Part shown: positions 19,542 through 29,771 of the stretch, one piece after another
How the letters are laid out: every line of letters begins with the position of its first letter
How positions within the stretch are numbered: position 1 is the first letter of the stretch
Source of the DNA: Prorocentrum cordatum
Taxonomy: Eukaryota > Sar > Dinophyceae > Prorocentrales > Prorocentraceae
Length of the DNA: 44,253 nucleotides
Assembly (NCBI GenBank): GCA_963575745.1
Contig: CAUYUJ010008113.1
Location: 145,001-189,253, forward strand
Reading direction: 5' to 3'
Notes under the pieces: model-generated
Database searches by the model: none
What the model saw: the letters and a program-made list of their open reading frames with translations, nothing else
What the model was told of the DNA's origin: nothing
Made by a program: the position numbers and the translations under genes

Positions 19542-21276
19542 ATGTTGCTTGCCGCTGCGGGGGGGGCCGCACGGTCTGGCCCCGACAGCGGCGGATCCTT
19601 GGAGCCGCCCGAGCGCTTGCGCGTTCTGGAGTTGTTCGCGGGCATCGGCGGCATGCGCCTGGCGCTGTCCTACGCGGGACTCGACGTGGAGGCCACCGCG
19701 GTGGAGGTGAACCAGGCCGCGCTCCGCGTGTACGAGCACAACTTCGGGGCCCATGGCGTCGTGAACCGTGACATCCGAAGAAGAAAACACAGCACGCACA
19801 AGCAAAAACCTCCGGAGCCCCGCGCGGATTTCTTGGGTCGGCGCTGGACCACCCTGGCGGTGCAGCCGGCGCCGCCCCTGGCGCGCTCCGCGTGCCAGGG
19901 AGGGGGTCCAGGGCGGCTCCAAAAACTCCGCGCGGAGCTCCGAAAGTTTATGATTATGAATTGATTTCTTCCTCTAGACATCACCAGCTTGCCCGTGTCG
20001 TGGTTCCAGGAGCAGAGGTGCCGGATCTGGACCATGTCCCCGCCGTGCCAGCCGTACACCCGCCAGGGCAATTTCCGGGACACGGAGGACCAGAGGGCCA
20101 GACCTTTGATCCATGTGATCTCCGTGTTGCAGCAGATCGAGAGCCCACCCGATGCATTGGTAGTTGAGAACGTGCGCAACTTTGAAACGTCCGAGTCGTG
20201 CGGCATGTTGCTGAAAGCGTTGGCTTGCCGCGGCTACGGATGCCGAGGCTTCCTGCTTAGCCCGAGGCAGTTCGGATTCCCCAACGCCCGCCAGCGTTTC
20301 TACCTGGTTGCGAAGCTGGAGAGGTGGCCCTTTGCGACGATCCCGCTGCCCGAGGATGGGCTCGAAGGCGCCACCTGTGAGCCGTGGACTTCACTGCCTT
20401 GCCCAGTCGCCGCCGCCGCTGCGGCGTCCTGCCGCGGGGCTCTTGCCGCGCGTCTGGAGGAGGAGGCGCGCTCCCGTTGCTCGGCCTGCGGCTTCGACGC
20501 GCCGCCGGCGCTGCTGGAGGGCCCCCTCGGCTGCCGGTACGGGATCGCGCCGGTGGCCGAGTTCCTTGACGAGGTCGGGAGCCTTGAGACGGGGTCAATG
20601 CAGACGGGGGTCGGCCAGAGCGCCGGATCCTGCAGGATCCTGCAGAGCCAGGGTTGCGTTGGCATGGGCTTGCGCCCAGGACCCTGCAAGATCCTGCAAG
20701 ATTTTGCCGGGTCCTGCAAGGGCCCACAAGGGCCCACTGGCCCGAGTTTGCATTGACGCGGGTCTGTGCGTTCCCGAGGGGTGCACCGCCGAGGCTGCGG
20801 CGTGGCTCGTGCCGGAGAGCACGCTGAGCAAGGAGTCGGCCCGCTGCTTCGACGTCGTGCACGGAGGTTGCCGGCATTCCCTCTGCTTCACGAAGGCGTA
20901 CGGGAAGTATGTCAACGGCACGGGCAGCGCGCTCGTGATGCCCGAGCGGGCGGCCGAGCCGAGCCCGGTGCTGGGGGAGTACGCCATGAGCGGCTTCTTC
21001 GGCCGGTTGCGGTACTTCAGCCCGCGGGAGGTGGCGCGGCTCCTCGGCTTCAAGGTGCAGGCCTGCGCTGGCGCGTGCCTGCCGCGCTGCTCCGCGCACG
21101 AGGAGGGCTGCCCGAGCGAGTGCCGCTGCGAGCCCTTCTCGCTGCCCGCGGGCCGACAGGGCCCGCAGCAGGCGCGCGAGCTGTGGTCCGCCCTGGGGAA
21201 CTCGCTGAACCCGCAGGTGGTGGCCCTCGTCTGCAGGGCCTGCCAGCTGCACGAGGTGGCGCAGGCAGGAGGCTAG
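19542..21276 (+). CDS. TRDMT1: DNMT2/TRDMT1-type tRNA (cytosine-5) methyltransferase, three exons
   Basis: Exons are about 19542-19769, 19977-20593 and 20763-21276, together 452 codons plus TAG (human DNMT2 has 391 residues). Exon 1 carries motif I, LELFAGIGGMRLAL, and the acidic EVN of motif II. Exon 2 carries motif IV with the catalytic cysteine, MSPPCQPYTRQGNF, then D..DQRARPL, motif VI VENVRNFETSE and motif VIII SPRQFGFPNARQRFYLVAK. Exon 3 holds the DNMT2 signature CFTKAYGKYVNGTGS, RYFSPREVARLLGF and the C-terminal LGNSLNPQVVALV. The family methylates C38 of tRNA-Asp with S-adenosylmethionine; activity on DNA is weak or absent in studied members. The ATG at 19542 leaves a 24-residue lead before LRVLELFAG. 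Introns are supported by an in-frame stop (19962-19964) and by a frame change between exons 2 and 3. Both introns carry terminal inverted repeats and short direct repeats. There is no truncation and all key residues are present, so the gene is probably functional. Confidence 0.93.
19770..19976 (+). mobile_element. DNMT2 intron 1, introner-like element
   Basis: The intron is bounded by a direct repeat GACATC (19770-19775 and 19977-19982); removing one copy plus the 201 bp between restores NRDITSLPVSW. Just inside are complementary ends, CGAAGAAGAAAAC at the left and GATTTCTTCCTC at the right. Nested inside is a second inverted pair (about 19811-19838 and 19918-19946, with CCGCGCGGA). A pyrimidine tract and TAG end at 19977. 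A canonical GT-AG alternative (19768-19977) also keeps frame but changes RD to H. A related sequence occurs at 16905-17026, so the unit is mobile or was. Confidence 0.75.
20594..20762 (+). mobile_element. DNMT2 intron 2, inverted-repeat element
   Basis: Arms GTCAATGCA (from 20594) and TGCATTGAC (to 20757) are perfect for 9 bp and stay similar for ~20 bp. A CGGG lies directly on the left (20590-20593) and one base beyond the right arm (20759-20762). Deleting 20594-20762 joins LETG to LCVPEG in frame, although no AG ends this interval. Canonical alternatives are GC-AG 20581-20746 and GT-AG 20594-20720; both also keep frame but add or remove residues. The interior has repeated GGATCCTGCA units. 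Confidence 0.65.
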
Positions 21277-21307
21277 AGTCATCGGGCCTTGCCGCAGCTC
21301 AGCGGTC

Positions 21308-21738
21308 GCAGAACGACAGGAAACAAACCGTTCCGGCAGCGGGGACGCTGGCCCCAGGGCGGTTATAAAGTTCATGTTGGGGTATTTTGGCTTAGTGTGT
21401 TTCGCGCCGCCTGTTCTGGCCCACCACGTCTTTGCGCGACACGATATGCACGTCCCAGTCCCAAAGCGTGAACGTCCCGAGCCCTTCCCGACCTTCCACC
21501 ACGCGGAGCGGAGCGACACGCCATCCAATCGCAAGGCATAGCGTGTCGCTGGGGCCGCCGCCACGACACGCTAAGCAAACGCTCCCGACCGTAAACCTTT
21601 CCGCCACCGGGGACGCTTGTCCCAGGGCGGCTGGAAAGTTTATACTCCTGCTGTGGCACGCCAGGGTATAAACCTTCCAGCTGCCATGGGGCAGGCGTCC
21701 CCGATGGCGGAAAAGTGCGTTCTGTGCCGTTCTTCGCC
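21308..21738. mobile_element. foldback element downstream of DNMT2
   Basis: An arm around CCGGGGACGC is present three times: direct at 21330-21375 and 21597-21645, and inverted at 21666-21717. The inner pair 21597-21645/21666-21717 has ~45-bp arms with few mismatches; the outer pair extends to ~70 bp at ~75% by eye. The interior has no coding signal. Its left end is 32 bp after the DNMT2 stop codon, so it likely lies in the 3' UTR or immediate flank. Confidence 0.75.
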
Positions 21739-21754
21739 TGTCTAATCGCAGCTG

Positions 21755-22374
21755 ACGGCTTCGCGCGTGCACGACGACAGCCTGCACTTGTGGGCGCACC
21801 TGCCGTCTGGTGGCTGGGGAGGAGGTGACGTTGGAGGCGGCAGCGGTCCTGGAAGGCTCCTCTGGTCGCGTCCTCGGCGGCGCAGGGATTCCCAAGCGCA
21901 AGCGCGCAGCCGCGCAGCGCGCACCCCGTCTGCGATGTGCCTGCTGGTGGCACTATGGGAGGCGGCGGCTGCGGTCCGCACTGACTCGGTGAGCAATCGG
22001 GCTGCGTGTCGGGGGTCGCGCGCACGGAGCCGGAGGGCCCGAGCAAGTGCCCTTTGGCACCAACGGCCAACGGGTTTTCTGCATTCACCTACTGGGCGAT
22101 CTGGTGACCATTTTGCGACTGCGTCGTTAAGCCATCGCGTAAAGGTGCCATGTCCTCGTGCGTAAGAGCCCCTTTCTCTTCGTCGCCCAGGTGAGCGAAG
22201 AAAAGTGGCAGCAGCAGCAGCAGCGGCAACACGGCCCGTCCCGCCATCACGGCTGCTGTGATCGCAGAAATCATTGGAGGCGCGCTGCTTGCCTTTGCAG
22301 AGGCCAGCCCGGGCCTGATTTGGAACCGCCAGTCCATTTTAAGAGCCTCACCTGCGCCCACCTTCTGCGCTGTC
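21755..22374. other. unassigned; small minus-strand frame with leader-like start
   Basis: Mostly unrecognised. On the minus strand a 120-codon frame (22451 to 22089) contains MAGRAVLPLLLLLPLFFAHLG from about 22235, which has the shape of a signal peptide, followed by acidic sequence. The leucines come from a CTG/CAG run (22209-22226), so a chance frame is as likely. No homology is recognised. Confidence 0.3.
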
Positions 22375-22745
22375 AGGTGGAGGAGGAGGAGTAGGAGGAG
22401 GAGCGTCTGGGAATGTCGAATGTCCGCCCACAAGGGCGAAAACTGCAGCACAAGAACCTAGAGGGCGCCCTTTCACAAGGATGTCATACGGAGGAGGGCG
22501 GGAGAAGGATGGAGGAGGGTAGAGGAGGAAGAGGAGGAAGGAGACGAAGAGGACGAACAGTGGGAGAGGAGGAGGAGAAGGAGGAGGAGGAAGAGGAGGA
22601 AGAGGAGGAGGAAAAGTAGTAGTAGGAGGAGGAGGAGGAGGGAAGAGGAGGAGGAGGAGGAGGAGGAGGAATAGTAATAAGAGGATGACAAGCAGACGCA
22701 GGAGTAGGAGTAGGAGTAGGAGTAGGAGTAGGAGTAAGAGTAGGA
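22375..22745. repeat. GGA and GGAGTA microsatellites
   Basis: GAG/GGA tract (about 22495-22680) followed by six or more GGAGTA units (22699-22745). Confidence 0.9.
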
Positions 22746-22944
22746 GTCAAGCTAGCCAGCTCGAGCGAGTCAAGCATGGCATGCCCATTCCCACCCGCCC
22801 TCCCATAGCATAAGAAGTTGTGCCGGCGCAGCCCGGGACCGAAGTCAGATTGGCAAAGTTGTTTGCCTCAGCTGATGCAGCCGCGATGGTGGTTACCGAT
22901 GGGAAATTCTTGGCGCGTCTCAAAGATTGCGCTGGCATTTCAGT
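22745..22944. other. short unassigned spacer
   Basis: About 200 bp between the GGAGTA repeats and the CCCCAGGA minisatellite; no feature seen. Confidence 0.5.
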
Positions 22945-23230
22945 ACGCCCCAGGAAGCCTCAGGAGGCCCCGGGAAGCCTCAGGAGGCCCTAGGAGGTTG
23001 CAGGAAACCCTAGCGAACCCCAGGAAGCCCTAGGAGGCTTCAGGAAGGCCATGGAAACCCCAGGAGGTTCCAGGAGGCTCCAGGAAGCCCCCGGAGGTGT
23101 CAGGAAGCCCCGGGGACTCCCAGGAACCCCCATGCTTCAGGAGGCCCCAGGAGGATCCACGAGGCCCTGGGGAAGCCCCAGGAAGCCTCAGGATGTACCA
23201 GGAGACCCTGGGAGGCCCCAGGGGGCCCTA
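22945..23230. repeat. CCCCAGGAGG-type minisatellite
   Basis: Degenerate 9-12-bp units of CCCCAGGAAGCC and CTCAGGAGG. The reverse complement of this motif forms the arrays at 27895-28260 and 40560-40715. Confidence 0.85.
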
Positions 23231-23249
23231 GGCGTTCGACGAATTGGCG

Positions 23250-23885
23250 AGCGAAAAATGTGCGCCGCACCTTAGCGGAAGTGCAATTTTCAGAAAACAA
23301 GCGCGCGGCGCCGAAACGGGAGCAACATGTTGCCTTGCCGCGAGCGATGTGTACCGCGCCCCATTCCTGCCACGCGTTTCGCAAAGCCGACGGCAAGAAA
23401 GTCCTCGCTGAGAAGAAACATGTCGATGTTGTATTAGTTTGTGATCGGTAGGATGGCCGCTCCCGCTTGGGGTTGCCCCTGACGTCCGCGCGTGATGTGC
23501 GCCGCGTCCCGCTCCTGCTACACGTCGACGACAAGACAGGCCATGTTGAGAGGAACCGCGGAGACTTTGTATAGATTTTTACCAGTCAGGATGGGAGGGT
23601 CCGGTTTGACGTCCGCGCGCGATTTGCGCCGCGTCCCGTGCCCGCCACGCATTTCGCATCGTCGACGACAAGACAGGCCACGCTGAGAGAAACACAGTGA
23701 TGTTGTATTGTTTGCTTTATAATTCGGATGGGAGGGCCCCGAGTGACGGCCGCGCGCAATGCGCGCTGCTCTTCACTCTTGGTACGCATTTCGCATCGTC
23801 GACGAGCAGAAAGGCCATGCTGAGAGAAAAATTACGAATCAGTATTGATTTTTTCAGTTACAATGGGAGGGCCCGGATGGGGCCG
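23250..23885 (+). repeat. ~130-bp tandem repeat, four diverged units
   Basis: Units share GTGCGCCGCGTCCCG, CATCGTCGACGACAAGACAGGCCA, GCTGAGAGAAAC and ATGGGAGGGCCCGG-like blocks. Copies lie near 23340-23460, 23470-23595, 23605-23735 and 23745-23885. No coding signal. Confidence 0.8.
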
Positions 23886-23934
23886 CCATCGGCCAGCCAG
23901 CGGGGGGAGCAACATTAGATTCGAAGCAGGAAAA

Positions 23935-24052
23935 AAAGGATATGAAAAGGAGGCGCAGGAGGAGGAGACGGAGGAGAAGGAGGAGGATGAGAAGGGAAGA
24001 GGAGGAGGACAAGGAGGATACTGAAGACGAAGAAGAGGACAACCACTACTGT

Positions 24053-24101
<49 letters not shown>

Positions 24102-24120
24102 CGTAATCGTAGTAGTAGTC

Positions 24121-24153
<33 letters not shown>
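23935..24153. repeat. GGA tract and TAG microsatellite up to the gap
   Basis: GGA-rich purine sequence (23935-24045) then TAG repeats (24053-24153), at which the assembly breaks. Confidence 0.95.
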
Positions 24154-24253
24154 NNNNNNNNNNNNNNNNNNNNNNNNNNNNNNNNNNNNNNNNNNNNNNN
24201 NNNNNNNNNNNNNNNNNNNNNNNNNNNNNNNNNNNNNNNNNNNNNNNNNNNNN
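24154..24253. other. assembly gap, 100 N
   Basis: Exactly 100 unknown bases, the usual convention for a gap of unknown size. It begins within a TAG repeat and ends in a GGA repeat. Confidence 0.98.
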
Positions 24254-24774
24254 GAGGCGGAGGAGGAGGAGGAGGAGGGGGGAAGGGAGCAGGATGGGGG
24301 AGAGGGTAAGGGTGGAGGAGGGGCGAGGGCGGCGGGTCAACGGCGGCAGATCGGACATCTCGGGCGGACGCGGCCAGCGCACTCCAGCCGGGGAGGTTGC
24401 GGGCGGAGGCCTTGCCATCTCCAGCCTCCGCGCCAGAGGGCTCCCAGCCTTCCAGAAGGGCGGCCCCAGCGGCTCCAGCGAATCCCATTGCCCGTTGCCC
24501 GCGAGGAGCAGAGGAAAAGAAGGAGGAGGGGCCCCGCGGAGAGGCAGAGAGGTGGAAGGGAAGGAGGGAGGGAAAGAGAGGGGCTATGGCCATCGTGCTA
24601 CCAGATGGAGCGCTGAAGAAGGAGCGAAGGGGCTTCTCTGGTCACGGCGAGCCTCGGTCGCGAAGAGGGCCCCAGACCCAGATCTGTAGGGGACGGCCCA
24701 AAAAGCAGAGCCCCTCCTGAGCCCGAGGGTGTCCGTGCGTCAGCGTCCTGGTCGCACGGGCGGGGGCGGGGCAG
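24254..24774. other. unassigned; probably 5' flank or intron of KH gene
   Basis: GGA-rich at the start, then GC-rich sequence with short frames. No domain recognised. Upstream exons of the KH gene may lie here or across the gap. Confidence 0.4.
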
Positions 24775-27007
24775 CACGACGAGGAGGGGAGCCGCGCGGA
24801 CGCGGGCCCAGAGGCGGCCTCCGCGCCGGGGCACGTGAAGGGCGTCCGGAAGTACACCTGCCGCTTCCTCATCGGGATCGAGAACGACAAGGACTTCCAG
24901 GCCCTCTCCTCCCTCGTCGACCTCCTTCCCTCCTGCCTTCGTCCCTTTCGCCGCCTCGGCCTCCTCGTGCATTTCCCCCCTTCCCTTTCTCCCTCCATCC
25001 CCCCTCCTCCCTTATCCTTCTCCTACTCCTCATGGCTGGAAGACGAGGTTGCGACCTGGTTGAACGTCCTGCAATTTTGTCCGTTCGCGGCGAGACCGTG
25101 GGCGACGAGGTGCAGCACCCTCCCAGATCTATATCGTCTCCCTCCCAGACATATCTCCCCATTATAGATCACCGTGAGCAATGGCCTGGGAATGAGGCTG
25201 ATGAAGAGGCGGCGGAGTTCCTCTTTAGTTAGCTGGGCGCATTGCATTTTCCTCTCTCGTGCGAGCTATTCTCGTGGACGAATATCTCGACAGTCTAACG
25301 CCCGTGATCGGGCACCGCTGCACCTGGCCACAGGTTCCAGTTTTGCCACAGCTGGTCCCCCAGCGTTGCGTTTGACATGCCAGACGCGAGCGCCGCGCAA
25401 GTTTCCTTGGAGAGCTCAGCGCTCGCGGCCTGCCTCTGCTAGCTCCCCGCGTTGACGCGCGGGTAGCGCTCGCCCCAGGCCTGCGTGACGGACCCTATTA
25501 CGGGACTTTACGGTCCTGCGACAGCTCGCCAGTTTTGTACCGCACCCGTTTTCTTTGGCATTGGGCTCCTTTGTCGAGTAAAAAAAAGCTCCTCCCCCTC
25601 CTCCCTCCTCCTCCTCCTCCTCCTCCTCCTCCTCCTCCGCCTCCTCCGCTCTCCTCCTCCTCCTCCTCCTCCTCCTCCTCCTCCTCCTCCTTCTCCCCCT
25701 CCCTCCCTCCCTCCCTGCCTCCCTCCCTCCTCGTCGACCTCCTCCCGCTTCCTCCTCCCTCCCTCCCTCGCTCCCGCCTCCCTCCTCCTTCCTCCTCCTC
25801 CTCCTCCTCCTCCTCCTCCTCCTCTTCCTCGTTTCCTCCTCGTTTCCTCCTCCTCTCCTCCTCGTCCTCGTCCTCTTCCTCCTCCTCCCCCCTCTCATAC
25901 TCACCCTCCTCCTCCCTCCTCCACCTCCTCCTCCTCCTCCTCCTCCTCCCTTCTCCTCCTCCTCCTCCTCCTCCGCCTCCGCCTCCTCATCGTCCTCCCT
26001 CCTCCTCCTCCTCCTCCTCCTCCCCCCTCTCCTCCTCCTCCTCCTCCTCCTCCTCCTCCTCCTCCACCTCCTCCTCCTCCTCCTCCTCCTCCTCCTCCTC
26101 CCCTCATCCTCTCTTCCTTGTGGAGGTCTGGTGGCTCATCCTCCTCCTCAAGCTGCTGCCATGCCCTCGCCGTCGATCTAAGTCATAACGCGTACACTTT
26201 ACGCAGAGCCAGGCAGCAAGGCCCTCATCCTCCATCAGGAATGCATTCGCCGCCAGGCTCCGCTAGCAGGTCAGGCAAAATCCCAGCCGCAAAGAGCTGC
26301 TCGAGTAGGACCGGATATCCGCGGACCTCTTTCGCTCCCACCCCTCAGCCACGTCTTGCGACGTGCCGTTTCCTCCTCCCTCACCCCTCTTCTTGCCTCC
26401 TTCCTCCTCCTCCTCCTCCTCCTCCTCCTCCTTCTCCTCCTCCTCCTCCCCCCTTTTCCACGCTCCTCCCCTCATCCCTCTTCCTCCACCCCAGCAGGAG
26501 GGGGAGGAGAAGCCTCAGCAGCAGCGGCAGCGGCAGACGATGGGGAGGAGGGACCGAGGAGGACGCCAAAGAGAAGCACGGAGTTGTTACAGGTGAATCA
26601 AGGGAGGACAGACCACCCCTACCCCGATAACTGGCGTTTCCTCAACGGCCCTGGGCGGTTCGTAGACAGCCATTGCCTGTTCCATTCATCCCCTGGGTGC
26701 GTTTAAAAACATGGCTTCGCTTGTCGGGGCGCTTCTTGTGTGGGTGGACTTTCTTTGCTCCCCAGTGAAGGCGGGGGGAGGGGAGCGGTGCAAAGCAGGA
26801 CCCGGCGCAAGTCCACGGGTCGGGGGCGGCAGCGGCGCAGGGCGAAGATGGGGGACGAGGTGAACACCGCGGCTCCTCTGGGGGACGCGGGGGGCGACGG
26901 CCCTCTGGGGCAGGTGGTGCGCCGCATCATAGGGGCCAAGGGCGCGAACATGAAGCGCGTCGTGAAGCAAACGGAGGCCAAGCTGCGGCTGCGCGGCGTC
27001 GGCTCAG
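24775..27007 (+). CDS. KH-domain RNA-binding protein, two exons seen (partial)
   Basis: Exon 1 (about 24775-24900) ends with KYTCRFLIGIENDKDFQ. Exon 2 (26914 to about 27007) reads VVRRIIGAKGANMKRVVKQT and then EAKLRLRGVGSG. Joined in frame they give a type I KH core: a first beta strand, the GxxG loop as IIGAKG, and the KLRLRG strand. KH domains bind single-stranded RNA or DNA; this DFQ-VVRRIIG-type arrangement is common in dinoflagellate predicted proteins. The intron 24901-26913 is 2013 bp, starts with GC, ends with CAG, and is filled with CCT repeats. The exon 1 start is placed at GGGGCAG (24768-24774); the exon 2 end is placed at a GC after 27007, both tentative. The rest of the protein, including the second half of the KH fold, was not found in the window. 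The single phase that fits across 2 kb is strong support for the two exons belonging together. Confidence 0.75.
25585..26110. repeat. CCT microsatellite within the KH intron
   Basis: Over 500 bp of CTC/CCT repeats with CCCT variants; a further CCT block lies at 26395-26455. They create long poly-Ser, poly-Leu, poly-Pro and poly-Glu frames that are not genes. Confidence 0.95.
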
Positions 27008-27894
27008 GCTCGCCGGGGCGGCGCCTCTCTCCCTCTCTCTCTCTCTCCATCTCTCTAGACTACACGTAAGAGTGGCCATTCGCTGGAATGACCTGTGGTG
27101 CGGGCCCATTGGGGTCCCCCGATCGCCGACCGCGATGCGATAGTTGCGTCTTGCGCGCTTGTGTTGGGTCCCAGGTCCCCCCTGTCCCCGCAAAAAGCCA
27201 CGCACCGAAGGTCACCCGTACCCAGGGTCACTCTTGCGTGTAGCCGACTCTCTCTCTCTCTCTCTCTCCTGTCCCGCCCTCCCCCTCTCCCCCAGTCTCC
27301 TCTTCCCCTCCCGCCATCCCGGCTGCCTCGCTCCCGTCGTCCAGCTTCCAAGCCTTTCCCTCCCCGCCTGTCCAGCCCCCTGGCCCCGCCCGCCGCCCTG
27401 GCCCCGCCCACCGTCCTGGCCCTCGGGGGCCGCAGATTGGAGAGAACAGGTCGCCGGAGGTCAGGACGGGCGTCCCACGGAGGGCCCCGCCTCAGGAATC
27501 GAGTGGTTGGCGCCGCTTCCTCGGCGGGAGGGGGGCGGCAGCCGGAGGAGGGAAGCAGAGGGCGGTTGCGGCGGAAGGCGGCACGCGTAAAGAAAATAGC
27601 AGATGCCGTCCCAGGACTTGCTGGACTCGGGATGTTCGAGATCGGCCACGTGTGGCCGGATGGTGCCCTTCCAGCGCTCGGGCTGCCCACGGTTTGGTAC
27701 GCTTGGGCTCCGCAGGCGCGTCCAGCGCGTGGCCTCCGGATGCTCCACGAGTGGATCCAGCCAGGTGTGGTTCCGGCTTCCCGGAAGTGGCCAAGAGCTT
27801 GCTCTTGATCTGGTGCACACCTCAGGCTGAAGATCGTTTTTTCTATCGACTGGCCTTCGGCCTATCCCGCGACCGTGCCAGGGTTGTCGGTCAC
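27008..27894. other. unassigned, possible KH-gene intron
   Basis: TC repeats at 27027-27057 and 27248-27268, then GC-rich sequence with no recognised domain. I looked for the next KH exon (expected motif EGPE and downstream helix) and did not see it. Confidence 0.4.
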
Positions 27895-28260
27895 AGTTCT
27901 CAGGGATGCTTCTTGGGGTCTCTTCGGAGCGCCTTAGGGGGGCCTCTTGGGGGCAGTTTTGGGGCCGGGCCTCTTGGGCGCCTCTTTGGGGCCTCTTGGT
28001 GGCCTCTCGGGTCCTCTTGGGGGCCTCTTGGGGGCCTCTTGGGGGTCTCTTGCTTCCTGGTGCCTCCTGGGGGTCCCTCGGGGCCGAGGGTTCGAAATGT
28101 CCGTTCGGGCTCCTCACCTGGGACCCCTCTGGGAGCTGTGTTTGGGCACTCTTGGGCCGTCTGGGGCGCCTCTTGGGTCGTCTTGGGGCCCTCTTGGGCT
28201 GTCTTGGGACTCTTGGGGGCCTCTGGGGCCGTCTTGGGGCGATCTTGTGGGGCTCCTGAA
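27895..28260. repeat. CTCTTGGGGGC-type minisatellite
   Basis: Degenerate 9-15-bp units with CTCTTGGGGGCC and GTCTTGGGGC; same family as 40560-40715 and, reversed, 22945-23230. Similar units continue sparsely to about 28560. Confidence 0.85.
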
Positions 28261-29771
28261 CAGTTTTGGAGCGTCGCAATCGCCGAAAAGGTGAGAACTC
28301 GAAAGTACTTCAAAAAACTCAAAGGGGGCATCAGTGATTTGTTCTTATTGGAGCCCGCTTGGGAAGCCTCTTGAGATCATCTTTGAGTTTTGGGGCGATG
28401 CTTCGGCGACTCGAGACCCTCGTGGGCCGTCTCGTAGGCATCTTGGGCCCCTGTGGGCTTGTCTTGGCACCCTCCCTGGCCCGAAAAAGTCACGCGCGCA
28501 GATGCTCCAGGGCCCTGGGGAAGCGCGCCAAGCCCCGGAAGATTTGAGAATTTGAGGTCCAGGCCCCTACAAGATTCTTCAGGACTGAGGCTGAGGAGAT
28601 CGGGCAAAGGACATGAGGACACGCCCACTCGGTGCCCAGCGGCACGGTGGCAGATTTAATCCAACCCAACGGGATGAGGCCCAGGAGGGGACTGGTTAGT
28701 GTTGGTGCCAGCGTCGAGTATACTAGGTGGCACCATGGCCTGAGGGTGCTGGGGAAACTTGCGACTCGAGTTCGCCAGAAGTCTGGTTTGCCGACGATTT
28801 TTGACGGGCCCGTCTTGAGTTGTAACGGTCCAGTTTTCGTGGGATGTTTGCAGCGGAAGTCGGCGTCACATTTCAGATTGAGTCTCGTCAGTTTCCTGAA
28901 GGCCCCGTCCGGCCAGCCCGAGTCTCCCGAACCCGAGTCTTACGTCTCCCCGACTAGCGATCTCCTCGGGGCCTCTCTCTAAGTCGGGCCTGTTGTGCCC
29001 TGCCCCATTGTTTCGGAATTCCAGGGTCGGCCCCGAGCGAAGCGGCCAAGAGGAGCACGACGGTCCTCGAGCGTGCGCCTCCGAGTCACGTGTGCGGATG
29101 CAGGCGCCTGGTCCGCGCGGGAGCTCTTCAGTGGGCCCGCCCTCCGCTCTGAGCGCGCGGTATTAGGACGGCGCGAGGCCATGGCTTTTCCGGTGGCAGG
29201 GCCTCTGGCCAGAGGCGGCGGGAAGGCTCCGCCTGCATACTTCGGGGGGGGGCACGTGAGCTTCATACGGTCCTTGCCCGAAGCCGCCTCTTGCCAGACC
29301 CGCCTCTTGCCAGACCTAGGACCTCGTGCGCTCTCGATGCAGCTCTTCTGGGTGGACATGCTGCCACTCATCCACCGCGTCTGATGTGACGTTCCGTCGA
29401 GCACGTGCGTCAGATGCTGCGGAGACGCGCGATCCGTTGATGGTGCTGGAGGTGGCGATATGCAGTCGTGGATTCGGCATCGAGCCTCACTCAGCGGGAC
29501 CAACGTGACCGTGCCCCGTGAGGTGGCGAGGAACCTGCATACGTAGTGATTTGCGCGACAGCCGTACAGGAATCACATGCGGCGCGGGCCTGTCCAAAAT
29601 TGTTTCCGTATCACACTTCCGTCTCGAGCGGCAGGCTGGGGAAGGGCCCCAGGGATCTGTGAGGTGGAATTGTCCCCCTTGTGGACTTCCCAGTCTCCCT
29701 CCTTCCGCCTTCCCTGCCGCAAGTTATCCGCGCGCCCAGGCGCTGGCACGTTGCGGCGGCCGACTCAGAAG
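28261..29771. other. unassigned, upstream of phosphoesterase gene
   Basis: No recognisable protein. The last ~100 bp before 29772 include a pyrimidine-rich stretch followed by CCGCAAG at 29716-29722, a plausible trans-splice acceptor for the downstream gene. This placement is a guess. Confidence 0.4.

Noticed and set aside
20257-21564. 435-codon minus-strand frame over DNMT2
   Set aside because: Antisense shadow of the DNMT2 exons, without recognisable motifs.
25485-26630. 381-codon Pro/Ser/Leu-rich open frame
   Set aside because: It is the CCT microsatellite in the KH intron read through; all three phases are open.
26690-26913. A separate gene starting ATGGGGGACGAGG at 26848, upstream of and in frame with KH exon 2
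   Set aside because: Exon 1 at 24775-24900 supplies the missing N-terminal KH strand with an in-phase GC-AG intron, which is the better explanation; transcript data would decide.
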